Position numbers and translations under genes: made by a program
The notes under the pieces: model-generated
What the model saw: only the letters and a program-made list of their open reading frames with translations
What the model was told of the DNA's origin: nothing
Database searches by the model: none
Source: Shimia sp. R9_2
Lineage (GTDB): Bacteria > Pseudomonadota > Alphaproteobacteria > Rhodobacterales > Rhodobacteraceae
NCBI RefSeq assembly: GCF_017743735.1
Contig: NZ_JAGHRO010000005.1
Coordinates: forward strand, 62,001-126,000
DNA: 64,000 bases
Reading direction: 5' to 3'
Part shown: piece by piece, positions 8,135 to 15,915 of the stretch
Position numbering within the stretch: the stretch's first letter is position 1
Layout of the letters: each line of letters starts with the position of its first letter

Positions 8135-8773
8135 TCAGCCTGCGGGTCTGAGCTGATCGGGATGCGCGGCCGCAAAGGCGGGGTGCGCAGCGCAGGCTGT
8201 GGCCACCGCATGGATGCGGGGCAGATCGCGCGTGTCCACCTCCCAGCGGGCGGCATTATAGAGTTGCGGGATCAGGCAGATGTCCGCCAAAGAGAGTGTT
8301 TCTCCGCAGGCAAAGGGCGTTTGGCTGAAAGCCGCAAGCTGCGCCTCAAATGCCGCGAGGCCGGGGCGGATGAAGCGCTGCATCCAGGCTTTGGTGGCCT
8401 GCGCCGGGTCGGGGGCCGCGCGGGTGGCGTGGCGCACCACCGAAAGGTTGCATACCGGATGCACATCCACCGCCACCGTATGAGCCAGCGCGCGGACCTG
8501 GGCGGCGTGGGCCGGATCTTCAGGCAGCAGCCCCATGCCCCGCGTGTCATTCAGATAGTCCAGAATGGCGAGGGATTGCGTGAGGCGATGCCCGTCGATG
8601 TCCAGCACGGGCACAAGGCCCTGCGGGTGGCGCGCCAGATGGTCCGGCGCTTTGTGCGCGCCGGCAAGCAGATCCACGGTGACGCGCTCAAACGGGACGC
8701 CCGCGAGATGCAGGGCAATCCTCACCCGGTAGCTGGCGGATGAGCGCCAATAGTCATAGAGCACTGTGCTCAC
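8135..8773 (-). CDS. maiA: Maleylacetoacetate isomerase (zeta-class GST)
   Basis: Converts maleylacetoacetate to fumarylacetoacetate with glutathione, the step between HmgA and fumarylacetoacetase. The 212-residue protein has the thioredoxin-like N terminus with the zeta motif SSASYRVRIAL (residues 11-21; Ala in place of the usual Cys) and HPQGLVPVLDIDG. The helical C-terminal domain has LADICLIPQLYNA. It begins with GTG at 8773, overlapping the DUF2783 stop by four bases, which implies translational coupling. Last gene of the minus-strand cluster. Confidence 0.95.
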   Translation of the reverse strand: MSTVLYDYWRSSASYRVRIALHLAGVPFERVTVDLLAGAHKAPDHLARHPQGLVPVLDIDGHRLTQSLAILDYLNDTRGMGLLPEDPAHAAQVRALAHTVAVDVHPVCNLSVVRHATRAAPDPAQATKAWMQRFIRPGLAAFEAQLAAFSQTPFACGETLSLADICLIPQLYNAARWEVDTRDLPRIHAVATACAAHPAFAAAHPDQLRPAG

Positions 8774-8976
8774 GCAGGCGTGCCTGCAGATTTGGCCGCA
8801 GTGATGGCGTCGGTCAATGCGCGCGTATCGCCTATGTGATTGGCGAGCACAAAGATCAGACGGGCGTTTAGCGCGTCGCTTTCGGCGCGGGTGAGCCCGT
8901 CGTGGGCCTCAGTGAGCGCGGCGAAGAAGGCGTCGGCGTCCTCAAAGTTTGCAGCAAGTGTCAAAGCGTCAGACAT
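8770..8976 (-). CDS. DUF2783 small protein
   Basis: A 68-residue protein starting MSDALTLAANFEDAD at the ATG at 8976, behind AAGGAGTGATCTG. It resembles DUF2783, a family of short helical proteins found next to aromatic monooxygenases. The body (FFAALTEAHDGLTRAESDALNARLIFVLANHIGD) looks like two or three amphipathic helices. It follows the FAD monooxygenase by four bases and overlaps maiA by four, so all three should be made together. A role as monooxygenase partner or chaperone is inference from position only. Confidence 0.8.
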   Translation of the reverse strand: MSDALTLAANFEDADAFFAALTEAHDGLTRAESDALNARLIFVLANHIGDTRALTDAITAAKSAGTPA

Positions 8977-8980
8977 CAGA

Positions 8981-10591
8981 TCACTCCTTACCGGTGGCGC
9001 GGCGCAGGGCGGCGCGGAAGTGGCGCTCATCAAAGGTGTCGCGGCGGGCGGCGACATGTTGGTCAGGCCGGATCAGGTAGACGCCGGAGGGGCAGTCCCC
9101 AAGATACTGGCGTTTCAGCGTGAGCGTAGGATCATCGCGCACAGACAGCGCCAGACGCAGCGCGGTGACGCCGCATTCCTCCAGATGATCCGGGGCATCC
9201 GCATCAATGGTCAGCAAGATGAACTGATTGCCGAGATGATCCAGCAGATGGCCTGTGCCGATGGGCGCGTCCGGACAGGGGCTGCCGGGGCGGGTGAGCG
9301 CCGGTGCCGCCAGCGCATCCGCGCTGATCAGGGGGCTGCTGTCATAGGTGCAGGGCGTGGAGAGCCGCCCGGAATTCACCAGCGGCCGCGCAAAGGCGTG
9401 GTGGGCCGAGAGATCCAGCACCGCGTCCCGCAAAAGGCGGCTCATGTCCGACTTGGGCGTGATGAACTCCGTGGAGCGGGTGGAGTTGAGAATGTTCTCA
9501 TCTGCGGCCTGCGCGCGCTCAATGTTGTAGCTGTCAATCAGGCTGTTGGGCGCTTTGCCGGACAGCACAAGGTGCAGCTTCCAAGCCAGATTGTCGGCAT
9601 CCTGCAGGCCCGAATTGGCGCCGCGCGCGCCAAAGGGGGAGACCTGATGCGCGGAATCTCCGGCAAAGATCGTCCGGCCATGCACAAACCGCTCCATGCG
9701 GCAGCATTGGAAGGAGTAGATCGAGACCCAATCCAGGGTAAACTCCACATGTTCCCCCAGCATGGCCTTGAGGCGCGGGATCACATTTTCGGGGCGCTTT
9801 TCGCGCTCTTTGTCGATGTCACGGCCCAGTTGCAGGTCGATCCGCCAGACGTTCTCTGGCTGTTTGTGCAGCAGTGCGGATTGGCCGCGATTGAACGGCG
9901 GATCAAACCAGAACCAGCGCTCGGTCGGGAAATTGGCCTGCATGACCACATCGGCGATGAGGAAATTGTCCTCAAAGACCTGACCGTCAAAATCCAGCCC
10001 CAGCATACGGCGGGTGGGGGAATTGGCCCCGTCACAGGCGATCAGCCAATCGGCCTCCAGCGTGTAGCTGCCTTCGGGGGTGTCCAGTTCAATGGCCACG
10101 TGATCATAGTGCTGACCAATGGCCTCAACCTTGTTGCAACCGCGAATTTCGATGGGCGCGCCCGCGCTCTGCATCTCGCGGATCTGTTCCACCAGCAGGC
10201 GCTCAAAGGTGTATTGCTGCAGATTGATGAAAGCAGGGCGCTTGTGGCCCGGCTCATCGGTCAGGTTGAAATCATAGACCGGGCGGTCATCAAAGAAGAC
10301 CTTGCCTTTGGACCAGCCAACACCGTGGTCGACCATCTGTTGCCCGCAGCCCAGACGGTCGAGAATTTCCAGCGGGCGTTTGGCGAAACAGATCGCGCGG
10401 GAGCCGGTCACCACGCGGTCATTGTCATCAAGCACCACCACCGGCACGCCCAGCTGGGCGAGATCAATCGCGGTGGTGAGACCCACAGGGCCTGCGCCGA
10501 TGATCAGAACCGGATGGCGCACCGGCACCGAGGCGTCCTGATCCAGACTGCGCTGATAGGCGTAGAGCGGGACGTCAAAAATCTTGGTCAT
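8981..10591 (-). CDS. FAD-dependent aromatic monooxygenase
   Basis: A 536-residue flavoprotein hydroxylase of the p-hydroxybenzoate hydroxylase/MhpA group. The dinucleotide motif is GAGPVGLTT (residues 32-40), the middle motif includes DGANSPTRRMLG, and FAGDSAHQVSPFGARGANSG is the second FAD motif. The C terminus (DCPSGVYLIRPDQHVAAR) is the thioredoxin-like domain of the phenol hydroxylase subgroup. ATG at 10591 is chosen because the N terminus then matches the family. From its place with hmgA, fah and maiA it probably hydroxylates a phenolic acid on the way to homogentisate or a similar ring-cleavage substrate; the actual substrate cannot be read from sequence. Confidence 0.9.
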   Translation of the reverse strand: MTKIFDVPLYAYQRSLDQDASVPVRHPVLIIGAGPVGLTTAIDLAQLGVPVVVLDDNDRVVTGSRAICFAKRPLEILDRLGCGQQMVDHGVGWSKGKVFFDDRPVYDFNLTDEPGHKRPAFINLQQYTFERLLVEQIREMQSAGAPIEIRGCNKVEAIGQHYDHVAIELDTPEGSYTLEADWLIACDGANSPTRRMLGLDFDGQVFEDNFLIADVVMQANFPTERWFWFDPPFNRGQSALLHKQPENVWRIDLQLGRDIDKEREKRPENVIPRLKAMLGEHVEFTLDWVSIYSFQCCRMERFVHGRTIFAGDSAHQVSPFGARGANSGLQDADNLAWKLHLVLSGKAPNSLIDSYNIERAQAADENILNSTRSTEFITPKSDMSRLLRDAVLDLSAHHAFARPLVNSGRLSTPCTYDSSPLISADALAAPALTRPGSPCPDAPIGTGHLLDHLGNQFILLTIDADAPDHLEECGVTALRLALSVRDDPTLTLKRQYLGDCPSGVYLIRPDQHVAARRDTFDERHFRAALRRATGKE

Positions 10592-10709
10592 AGTGCTCCT
10601 CCGTGTTTGCGCGCGCTCTGCGCAAAAGGCTGCCAAATCCTGCCGCTTCCCGCCATGATATCGGTCAAATATGTGGGTTTTGGCGAAGCGGAAGATTGGC
10701 ATATATGGA

Positions 10710-11078
10710 TCATTTCTTGACTGCCTCCGTCTCTCCGCTGGCGAAGAGCGCAGAAGGCTGCACCAGATGCTTTGAGAGGCCTAAGTCGAGTGCAATTGTT
10801 GCGATCATAAGCACTCCGAAGAGCGTCATCATCGCCAAGGACTTGTTGGCGAACCGTCCAAGCTTTGTTTCTTTTTCTAGGCGGTTCATCGTTTCCACAG
10901 CTGCGCTGGACTGTTGCATATGTTTCGCGCTGTACGGGCGCCTAAACAGGCTGAAATCGTCTGTCTCGTCTGCTGCACGCGATGACAGTAGCGCTATTGA
11001 AACGATGCTGCAGGCCCCAAACACGAACGTTCCGAAGAAAAACATGGCAAAGGCAACATTCATCGCCGCCACTAACAC
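10710..11078 (-). CDS. Small membrane protein, unknown
   Basis: About 122 residues with a long hydrophobic N-terminal segment (MFFFGTFVFGACSIVSIALL) and a second one near the C terminus (SLAMMTLFGVLMIATIALDLGL), with a polar domain between. Likely two membrane spans. Start is uncertain: GTG at 11078, placed seven to nine bases after GGGAGG and overlapping the preceding stop, is my choice; ATG at 11063 and GTG at 11093 are alternatives. Base composition is visibly richer in A/T than the surrounding catabolic genes, which suggests a different history. No family recognised. Confidence 0.6.
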   Translation of the reverse strand: MLVAAMNVAFAMFFFGTFVFGACSIVSIALLSSRAADETDDFSLFRRPYSAKHMQQSSAAVETMNRLEKETKLGRFANKSLAMMTLFGVLMIATIALDLGLSKHLVQPSALFASGETEAVKK

Positions 11079-12022
11079 TGCAACGCCTCCCACATCTCCA
11101 GATCGCGCTGGGCGGTCCAGATGCGCGGGGTGTCGATGCCGCGGGCCTCGTCATAGGCGCGGGCGACGTTGAACGGCAGGCAGTGCTCATAGATCGCGTA
11201 GTCGGCAAATTTCGGATCACAAGCGGCGCGCACCGCGTCCCATGCTTCTTTCAATGAGCCGCCGCGTGCGGCCACCTGTGCTGCCGGGCGGTAGGTGCTT
11301 TGCACAAAGTCGCGGGTGCTTGCGATGGCGGCGTTGACCATGTCTTTGCCAATGAGCGCATCGCCGCGGCCCGGGGCGATTGCATCCAGATCAAAGGCTT
11401 TGATCGCATCCAGAGTGGTGCCCCAGTCGCCAAAATGCCCGTCGCCGCAGTAGCACGCTGATTGGTATTCCACGATGTCGCCGGTGAACATGACGTTTTG
11501 GTCAGGCACATGCACGACGATGTCGCCTGCGGTATGGGCGCGGCCCAGATGCATGAGATCAACACGCCGGTTGCCGAGGTAGACCGTCATCTTTTCGCGG
11601 AAGGTGGTGGTTGGGTAGGTCAGGCCGGGGATGCTCTCATGGCCTTCAAACAGGCGCGGGAAGCGCTGAAACTCGCTGTCCCAATCTTCCTGACCGCGCT
11701 CCACCACCATGGCGCGAGCGGCATCGCTCATGATGATCTGATCGGCGCCATAGGCTGAGGCCCCCAGCACGCGCACGGCGTGATAATGGGTCAGCACCAG
11801 ATGGGAGATCGGCTTGTCGGTCACAGAGCGCACACAGTCGATCACCTTTTGCGCCAGACGGGGCGTGGCCTGCGCCTCGACAATCATCACGCTGTCATCG
11901 CCAATGATCACACCGGAGTTGGGATCTCCTTCGGCCGTGAAAGCATAAAGCCCCTCGCCGACTTCGGTGAAGGAGATGGTTTTTTCCTGCGTGTCGCCTT
12001 GAGAGGCGAAGGCTTTGCTCAT
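11072..12022 (-). CDS. Metallo-beta-lactamase-fold protein, altered metal site
   Basis: A 316-residue MBL-fold protein in the homogentisate cluster. The usual HxHxDH motif reads HYHAVR (residues 79-84), so the Asp and third His are replaced by Val and Arg. The later PGHG motif reads PGRG (R219). H163 (RAHTAGD) and D182 (FTGD) are kept. Zn1 ligands (H79, H81, H163) are therefore present while most Zn2 ligands are gone. Start at the ATG at 12022 behind AAGGAGCAGACCCA. Function in the pathway is unknown; hydrolysis of a lactone or thioester by-product is a guess. I recall similar HYHAVR sequences in homogentisate clusters of other proteobacteria. Confidence 0.85.
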   Translation of the reverse strand: MSKAFASQGDTQEKTISFTEVGEGLYAFTAEGDPNSGVIIGDDSVMIVEAQATPRLAQKVIDCVRSVTDKPISHLVLTHYHAVRVLGASAYGADQIIMSDAARAMVVERGQEDWDSEFQRFPRLFEGHESIPGLTYPTTTFREKMTVYLGNRRVDLMHLGRAHTAGDIVVHVPDQNVMFTGDIVEYQSACYCGDGHFGDWGTTLDAIKAFDLDAIAPGRGDALIGKDMVNAAIASTRDFVQSTYRPAAQVAARGGSLKEAWDAVRAACDPKFADYAIYEHCLPFNVARAYDEARGIDTPRIWTAQRDLEMWEALQC

Positions 12023-12049
12023 TGGGTCTGCTCCTTGTGGTGATGTTGG

Positions 12050-12095
12050 CTGGGGGCCAGCCCCCAGGCCCCCGGGATATTTGGGGCAAGAGGAA
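12050..12095 (+). repeat. Dispersed composite hairpin element, copy B (short form)
   Basis: A G/C hairpin (CTGGGGGCCAGCCCCCAG, 12050-12067) runs straight into the conserved tail (12069-12095, CCCCCGGGATATTTGGGGCA then AGAGGAA). The variable second hairpin is absent. It lies between the MBL gene start and the fah stop. Confidence 0.7.
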
Positions 12096-12100
12096 TGGGA

Positions 12101-13366
12101 TCAGGGTTTGAAGGGATCGTCTAATGCGGCCAGAACGGTGCCGGTGCACTCGCCAAAGCCGATGGTGTAGCCGTCGCCCAGCGCCGCGCCCTGCAGGGTC
12201 AGCGTGTCGCCATCCTCGATGAAGGTACGGGTCTCGCCGCTCTCAAGTGTCAGGGGCTCTTTGCCGCCCCAGCTGAGTTCCAGAAGGCTGCCGCGCTCAG
12301 GCTTTGTGGGGCCAGAAATGGTGCCGGAGCCAAGCAGGTCGCCGACATTCATCGGGCAGCCGGAGGTGGTGTGATGGGCAAGCTGCTGGGCGGCGGAGTA
12401 ATACATCTGGTCATAGTTGGTGCGCGCAATGGTGCTGGGTGCCTGGCCTTCCGGTGCCATGCTGATGCTGAGATCAATGTCATAAAGCATGGGGCCCGCG
12501 TCTTTGAGGTGGTCAAGCAGCTCAAAATCACGTGCGGGCGTGTCGGTGCGAAAAGGCGCGAGCGCGGCTTTGGTGACGATCCATGGCGAGATCGAGGTCG
12601 CGGTGGCCTTGGCCTGAAACGGGCCAAGCGGCTGATATTCCCAGGCCTGAATGTCGCGCGCGGACCAGTCGTTGAGCAGCACATAGCCAAAGATCATGTC
12701 ATCGGCTTCCTGCACGGTCACAGGCCGTTTGGAGGGCTGGCCGACAATCGCGCCCATCTCAAGCTCGATGTCAAAGCGGCGGGAGGGCAGGAAGGCGGGG
12801 GTGTCGTGGTCCGGCGATTTGAGCTGTCCCCAGGGGCGGCGGATGTCGGTTCCGGAAACCACAACCGAGGAAGCACGCCCGTTGTAGCCGATCGGGATGT
12901 GCAGCCAATTGGGGGGCAGGGCGTTCTCAGGACCACGGAACATGGTGCCGACGTTCTGTGCGTGGTTCCGGCCTGCGTAGAAATCGGTGTATTCAGACAC
13001 TTTGAAAGGCATGTGCAATGTGGCGGAGGCCAATGGCACGGAATAGAAGGTCAGGGCTTCCTGGGTTGCCTCATCTGCGGCTTCTGACAGCAACGCCTGA
13101 AGGGCCGCGCGGTAGCGGGCCCAGACCTCGGCCCCAAGCTCCATAAAGTCGTTCCAGTAGGGCGCGTCTAGCACATCCGCATCCGGGTCTGCGCGCAGGG
13201 TGCCTACGGCCTCAAGCCCGGTGAGGTCAATGATACGGTCCCCGATGGCCGTGCCGCAGCGCAGATCGCCGTCGTCAACGGAAAACACCCCGTAAGGCAG
13301 ATTGTTCAACGGAAATGGGCCATCCGGAGTGTTGGCGCTTTCCACCCATGATCTCAGCAAAGGCAT
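12101..13366 (-). CDS. fahA: Fumarylacetoacetase
   Basis: Hydrolyses fumarylacetoacetate to fumarate and acetoacetate, the last step of homogentisate breakdown. The 421-residue protein has the beta-barrel N domain and FAH C domain: TDFYAGRNHAQNVG, RRFDIELEMGAIVG with metal-binding acidic residues, and DWSARDIQAWEYQPLGPF. The frame is open to 13408, but that extension runs into a repeat; the ATG at 13366 behind AAAGGAACCGCA gives MPLLRSWVESAN, the family N terminus. Second gene after hmgA, 121 bases downstream with a repeat between. Confidence 0.96.
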   Translation of the reverse strand: MPLLRSWVESANTPDGPFPLNNLPYGVFSVDDGDLRCGTAIGDRIIDLTGLEAVGTLRADPDADVLDAPYWNDFMELGAEVWARYRAALQALLSEAADEATQEALTFYSVPLASATLHMPFKVSEYTDFYAGRNHAQNVGTMFRGPENALPPNWLHIPIGYNGRASSVVVSGTDIRRPWGQLKSPDHDTPAFLPSRRFDIELEMGAIVGQPSKRPVTVQEADDMIFGYVLLNDWSARDIQAWEYQPLGPFQAKATATSISPWIVTKAALAPFRTDTPARDFELLDHLKDAGPMLYDIDLSISMAPEGQAPSTIARTNYDQMYYSAAQQLAHHTTSGCPMNVGDLLGSGTISGPTKPERGSLLELSWGGKEPLTLESGETRTFIEDGDTLTLQGAALGDGYTIGFGECTGTVLAALDDPFKP

Positions 13367-13400
13367 TGCGGTTCCTTTTGTTTCAGCACGCCGGCTGGGG

Positions 13401-13463
13401 TTTCTCATTCACAAAATATCCCGGGGGTGGGCTTGCCTTTGGCAAGCGAGGGGGCTGGCCCCC
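13401..13463 (-). repeat. Dispersed composite hairpin element, copy C (inverted)
   Basis: On the minus strand, in order: G/C hairpin GGGGGCCAGCCCCC (13450-13463), second hairpin GCTTGCC/GGCAAGC (13431-13447), and tail CCACCCCCGGGATATTTTGT followed by a degenerate end (13401-13430). It lies between the stop of hmgA and the start of fah. Confidence 0.7.
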
Positions 13464-13487
13464 TTACCCTCGTTTGCCATCGGACCC

Positions 13488-14843
13488 TCATTTCTTACCG
13501 GGTGTGCCGTCAAACTTCTTCTCAATATCTGACCAGCAATCAATGTAGTCGTCCTGCATCGGGGCCTCATGACCTGCGAAGGCGGTGAGGTGTTGCGGGA
13601 AGCGGGTCTCGAACATGAAAGACATGGTGTTGTCGAGTTTTTCGGCTTGCAGATCCGCATTGGATGCGCCTTCAAACGCGTTTTTGTCCGGGCCGTGGGG
13701 GATCATCATATTGTGTAGGCTCATGCCGCCCGGAATGAAGCCTTTGGGTTTGGCGTCATACTGGCCGTAAATATTGCCCATCAGTTCGGACATGATGTTT
13801 TTGTGATACCAGGGCGGGCGGAAAGTGTCTTCGGCCACCATCCAGCGCTCGCGGAAGAGCACGAAGTCGATATTGGCGGTACCCGGCACGCCGGAGGGAG
13901 CTGTGAGCACGGTGAAGATGGATGGATCGGGGTGGTCAAACAGGATCGCGCCAACCGGGCAATAGGTGCGCAGGTCGTATTTCACAGGCGCGTAGTTGCC
14001 ATGCCAGGCGACCACATCAAGCGGGCTGTGGCCGATCTCCGTGCGGTGGAACTGGCCGCACCATTTGATGGTCACAGTGGAAGGCGCGTCGCGGTCTTCA
14101 AAGGCCGCGACCGGCGCTTTGAAGTCGCGCGGGTTGGCCATGCAGTTTGCCCCAATGGGCCCGCGGCCGGGCAGCTCGAACTTCTGGCCGTAGTTTTCGC
14201 AGACAAAGCCGCGGGCGGGGCCTTCGAGCACTTCGACGCGATAGAGCAGGCCGCGTGGGAGGAGCGCGATCTCTTTGGGTTCCAGATCAATGATCCCGAG
14301 TTCCGTTGAGAACCGCAGCACGCCCTCTTGCGGCACCACCAGCAATTCGGAGTCCGCGGAGAAGAAATAGTCATCCTCCATTGAGGTGTTCACCAGATAG
14401 ATGTGGCTGGCCATGCCCACCTGCGTGTTCACGTCGCCAGCGGTGGTCATGGTGCGCATGCCGGTGATCCATGTCAGCGGTGCATCGGTGTGGGGCACAG
14501 GGTCCCAGCGGTACTGCCCAAGAGATGTGACATCCGGATCGACATTGGGCGCGGACTGCCAATAGGGCACATCGATCTTGGTGTAGCGGTGGCTGTGTTT
14601 CACGGAAGGGCGAATGCGGTAGCACCACGTGCGTTCCACGGTTTCGGCGGTGAAGGCCGTGCCGGAAAGCTGTTCGCCATATAGGCCGTAGTTGCATTTC
14701 TGCGGGCTGTTCATGCCTTGTGGCAATGCGCCGGGTAGGGCCTCGGTTTCAAAGTCATTTCCGAAACCGGGCATGTAGCCCTCATGAGGGCCGGTCAAAG
14801 AAGGGGCTTTTTGCATGCGGGTCGGGACCGTGTGTTTGGTCAT
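13488..14843 (-). CDS. hmgA: Homogentisate 1,2-dioxygenase
   Basis: Fe(II) ring-cleavage enzyme converting homogentisate to maleylacetoacetate. At 451 residues it has the family length. Diagnostic stretches are [42 protein letters not shown], and [14 protein letters not shown], which holds an iron-binding His and Glu; a later iron His lies in [18 protein letters not shown] at 14843 sits behind GGAGCGTTGAG. It is first in the minus-strand cluster and divergent from a MarR-family gene, with a candidate operator between. Confidence 0.97.
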   Translation of the reverse strand: MTKHTVPTRMQKAPSLTGPHEGYMPGFGNDFETEALPGALPQGMNSPQKCNYGLYGEQLSGTAFTAETVERTWCYRIRPSVKHSHRYTKIDVPYWQSAPNVDPDVTSLGQYRWDPVPHTDAPLTWITGMRTMTTAGDVNTQVGMASHIYLVNTSMEDDYFFSADSELLVVPQEGVLRFSTELGIIDLEPKEIALLPRGLLYRVEVLEGPARGFVCENYGQKFELPGRGPIGANCMANPRDFKAPVAAFEDRDAPSTVTIKWCGQFHRTEIGHSPLDVVAWHGNYAPVKYDLRTYCPVGAILFDHPDPSIFTVLTAPSGVPGTANIDFVLFRERWMVAEDTFRPPWYHKNIMSELMGNIYGQYDAKPKGFIPGGMSLHNMMIPHGPDKNAFEGASNADLQAEKLDNTMSFMFETRFPQHLTAFAGHEAPMQDDYIDCWSDIEKKFDGTPGKK

Positions 14844-14864
14844 CTCAACGCTCCTGTGACGAAT

Positions 14865-14899
14865 TTAGTTGCATAAGTAAAAGTTGATTTTGTAACTAA
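14865..14899. promoter_or_regulatory. Inverted repeat between hmgA and marR, candidate operator
   Basis: TTAGTTGCA (14865-14873) and TGTAACTAA (14891-14899) are inverted copies matching at eight of nine positions with 17 bases between. The stretch is A/T rich and sits in the 76-base divergent promoter region, so one bound regulator could control both genes. Confidence 0.45.
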
Positions 14900-14919
14900 C
14901 AAGACGGAGGGACGCGGAA

Positions 14920-15351
14920 ATGACCGAAAAAACGCCATTCGATTTGCAGGCATTTTTGCCTTATCTGCTCAACCAAGCCGCCGAAGAAAGCAGCCTTGGA
15001 TTTCAGAAAGTCTATAAAGGCCGATATGGCATGCTGCGCAGTGAATGGCGGGTGCTGTTTCATCTCGGCATGTTTGGTCAGATGACCGCGACAGAAATCG
15101 GTGGGCGCGCGAAGATTCACAAAACCAAGGTGAGCCGCGCTGTGAAGCGGCTGGCGGAGCGGCGGTTCGTGCGCCGTGCCCGCAGCGAAGAGGATCGGCG
15201 CGTGGAATGGCTGGAGCTGACACCGGCGGGGCGCAAAGCCTATGAGGACCTGCGCGATGTGGCCGCAAAATATGAGGCGGCGCTACAAAGCAAGCTGAGT
15301 GCAAGGGACGTGACCCAGCTCAAAGAGCTGCTGAGCAAGCTGGCCAAATAG
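14920..15351 (+). CDS. MarR-family regulator, divergent from hmgA
   Basis: A 143-residue winged-helix protein. DNA-contact region: GQMTATEIGGRAKIHKTKVSRAVKRLAERRFVRRARSEEDRRVEWLELTPAGRKAYEDL, the classical MarR helix-turn-helix and wing. ATG at 14920 behind GGAGGGACGCGGAA. Position, divergent from hmgA with 76 bases between, makes it the likely repressor of the homogentisate operon. It differs from the HpaR-like protein at the other end, so the cluster may be read by two inputs. Ligand unknown, plausibly homogentisate or a precursor. Confidence 0.88.
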   Translation: MTEKTPFDLQAFLPYLLNQAAEESSLGFQKVYKGRYGMLRSEWRVLFHLGMFGQMTATEIGGRAKIHKTKVSRAVKRLAERRFVRRARSEEDRRVEWLELTPAGRKAYEDLRDVAAKYEAALQSKLSARDVTQLKELLSKLAK

Positions 15352-15571
15352 GGCGCAGAGGCACGATTCGGATCTGATTTGATTCGGATTGTCGCGCGCA
15401 TTGCGGCGAAAACCGCGACAGTTGGTTCGCGCTTCGCGCATTGTTTTTGCAATGCAAACAGTCGCTCCGCAAGTGGCAGTTATTTATGGTTAATTTGACG
15501 TAAATTTCTTGAAACGACTTGGGGCGCTATGGCAGATTTTTCAGGCACGATGGATGACGCTCGAGGTTGGA

Positions 15572-15859
15572 ATGGGACTTTTTCACGGACTAAAAACTGC
15601 GGCTTTGGCTGCAGGTGTGATGGCCGCGAGCGCTCCGGCAGCTATTGCGCAAAACCACTCTGGCTGGCGTGGCTGGTGGTGGTGGAACTGGAATTGGAAC
15701 TGGGGTGGCCACGGCGGTGGCACAGGCCACACCGGTGGGACCACCAACGCAGTGCCGGAAATTGATGCTGGAGCCGGACTATTGGCGGTTGCCGCCGTTA
15801 TGGCAACCCTGGCACTGGCATGGGAGCTGCGCCGTCGCAATCGTCATAAAGAAGGCTAA
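15572..15859 (+). CDS. VPEID-CTERM sorting-domain protein with Trp/Asn tract
   Basis: A 95-residue secreted protein. A signal peptide (MGLFHGLKTAALAAG to AAIAQ, cut near residue 26) precedes a very short mature part with GWWWWNWNWNWG and a Gly/His/Thr linker. The C terminus is a sorting signal: the VPEID motif, a hydrophobic segment (AGLLAVAAVMATLALAW) and a basic tail (ELRRRNRHKEG). This is the tripartite form of exosortase substrates, and VPEID is the motif paired with exosortase E. ATG at 15572 is preferred behind GAGGTTGGA over the upstream start at 15509. It faces the exosortase gene. The mature protein's role is unknown. Confidence 0.85.
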   Translation: MGLFHGLKTAALAAGVMAASAPAAIAQNHSGWRGWWWWNWNWNWGGHGGGTGHTGGTTNAVPEIDAGAGLLAVAAVMATLALAWELRRRNRHKEG

Positions 15860-15890
15860 GCCTTCCAGATTGTGGTGCAGACTGGGGATG

Positions 15891-15915
15891 ATGGGCGCTC
15901 AAATGAGCGCCCATT
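15891..15915 (+). terminator. Hairpin terminator between convergent genes
   Basis: GGGCGCTC and GAGCGCCC pair around AAAT, followed by ATTTT on the plus strand. It overlaps the stop codon of the exosortase gene and probably ends the VPEID-CTERM transcript. Confidence 0.6.

Noticed and set aside
8840-10720. 626-residue open frame antisense to the FAD monooxygenase
   Set aside because: Covers the opposite strand of a clear flavoprotein gene, with no ribosome site and no recognisable domain.
13367-13408. N-terminal extension of fumarylacetoacetase
   Set aside because: It reads into a dispersed repeat; the ATG at 13366 has a good ribosome site and the family N terminus.
15402-15500. G/C-A/T patchwork with GCATTG/CAATGC after the marR gene
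   Set aside because: The stem is only six pairs and has no T run; not enough for a terminator or RNA gene call.
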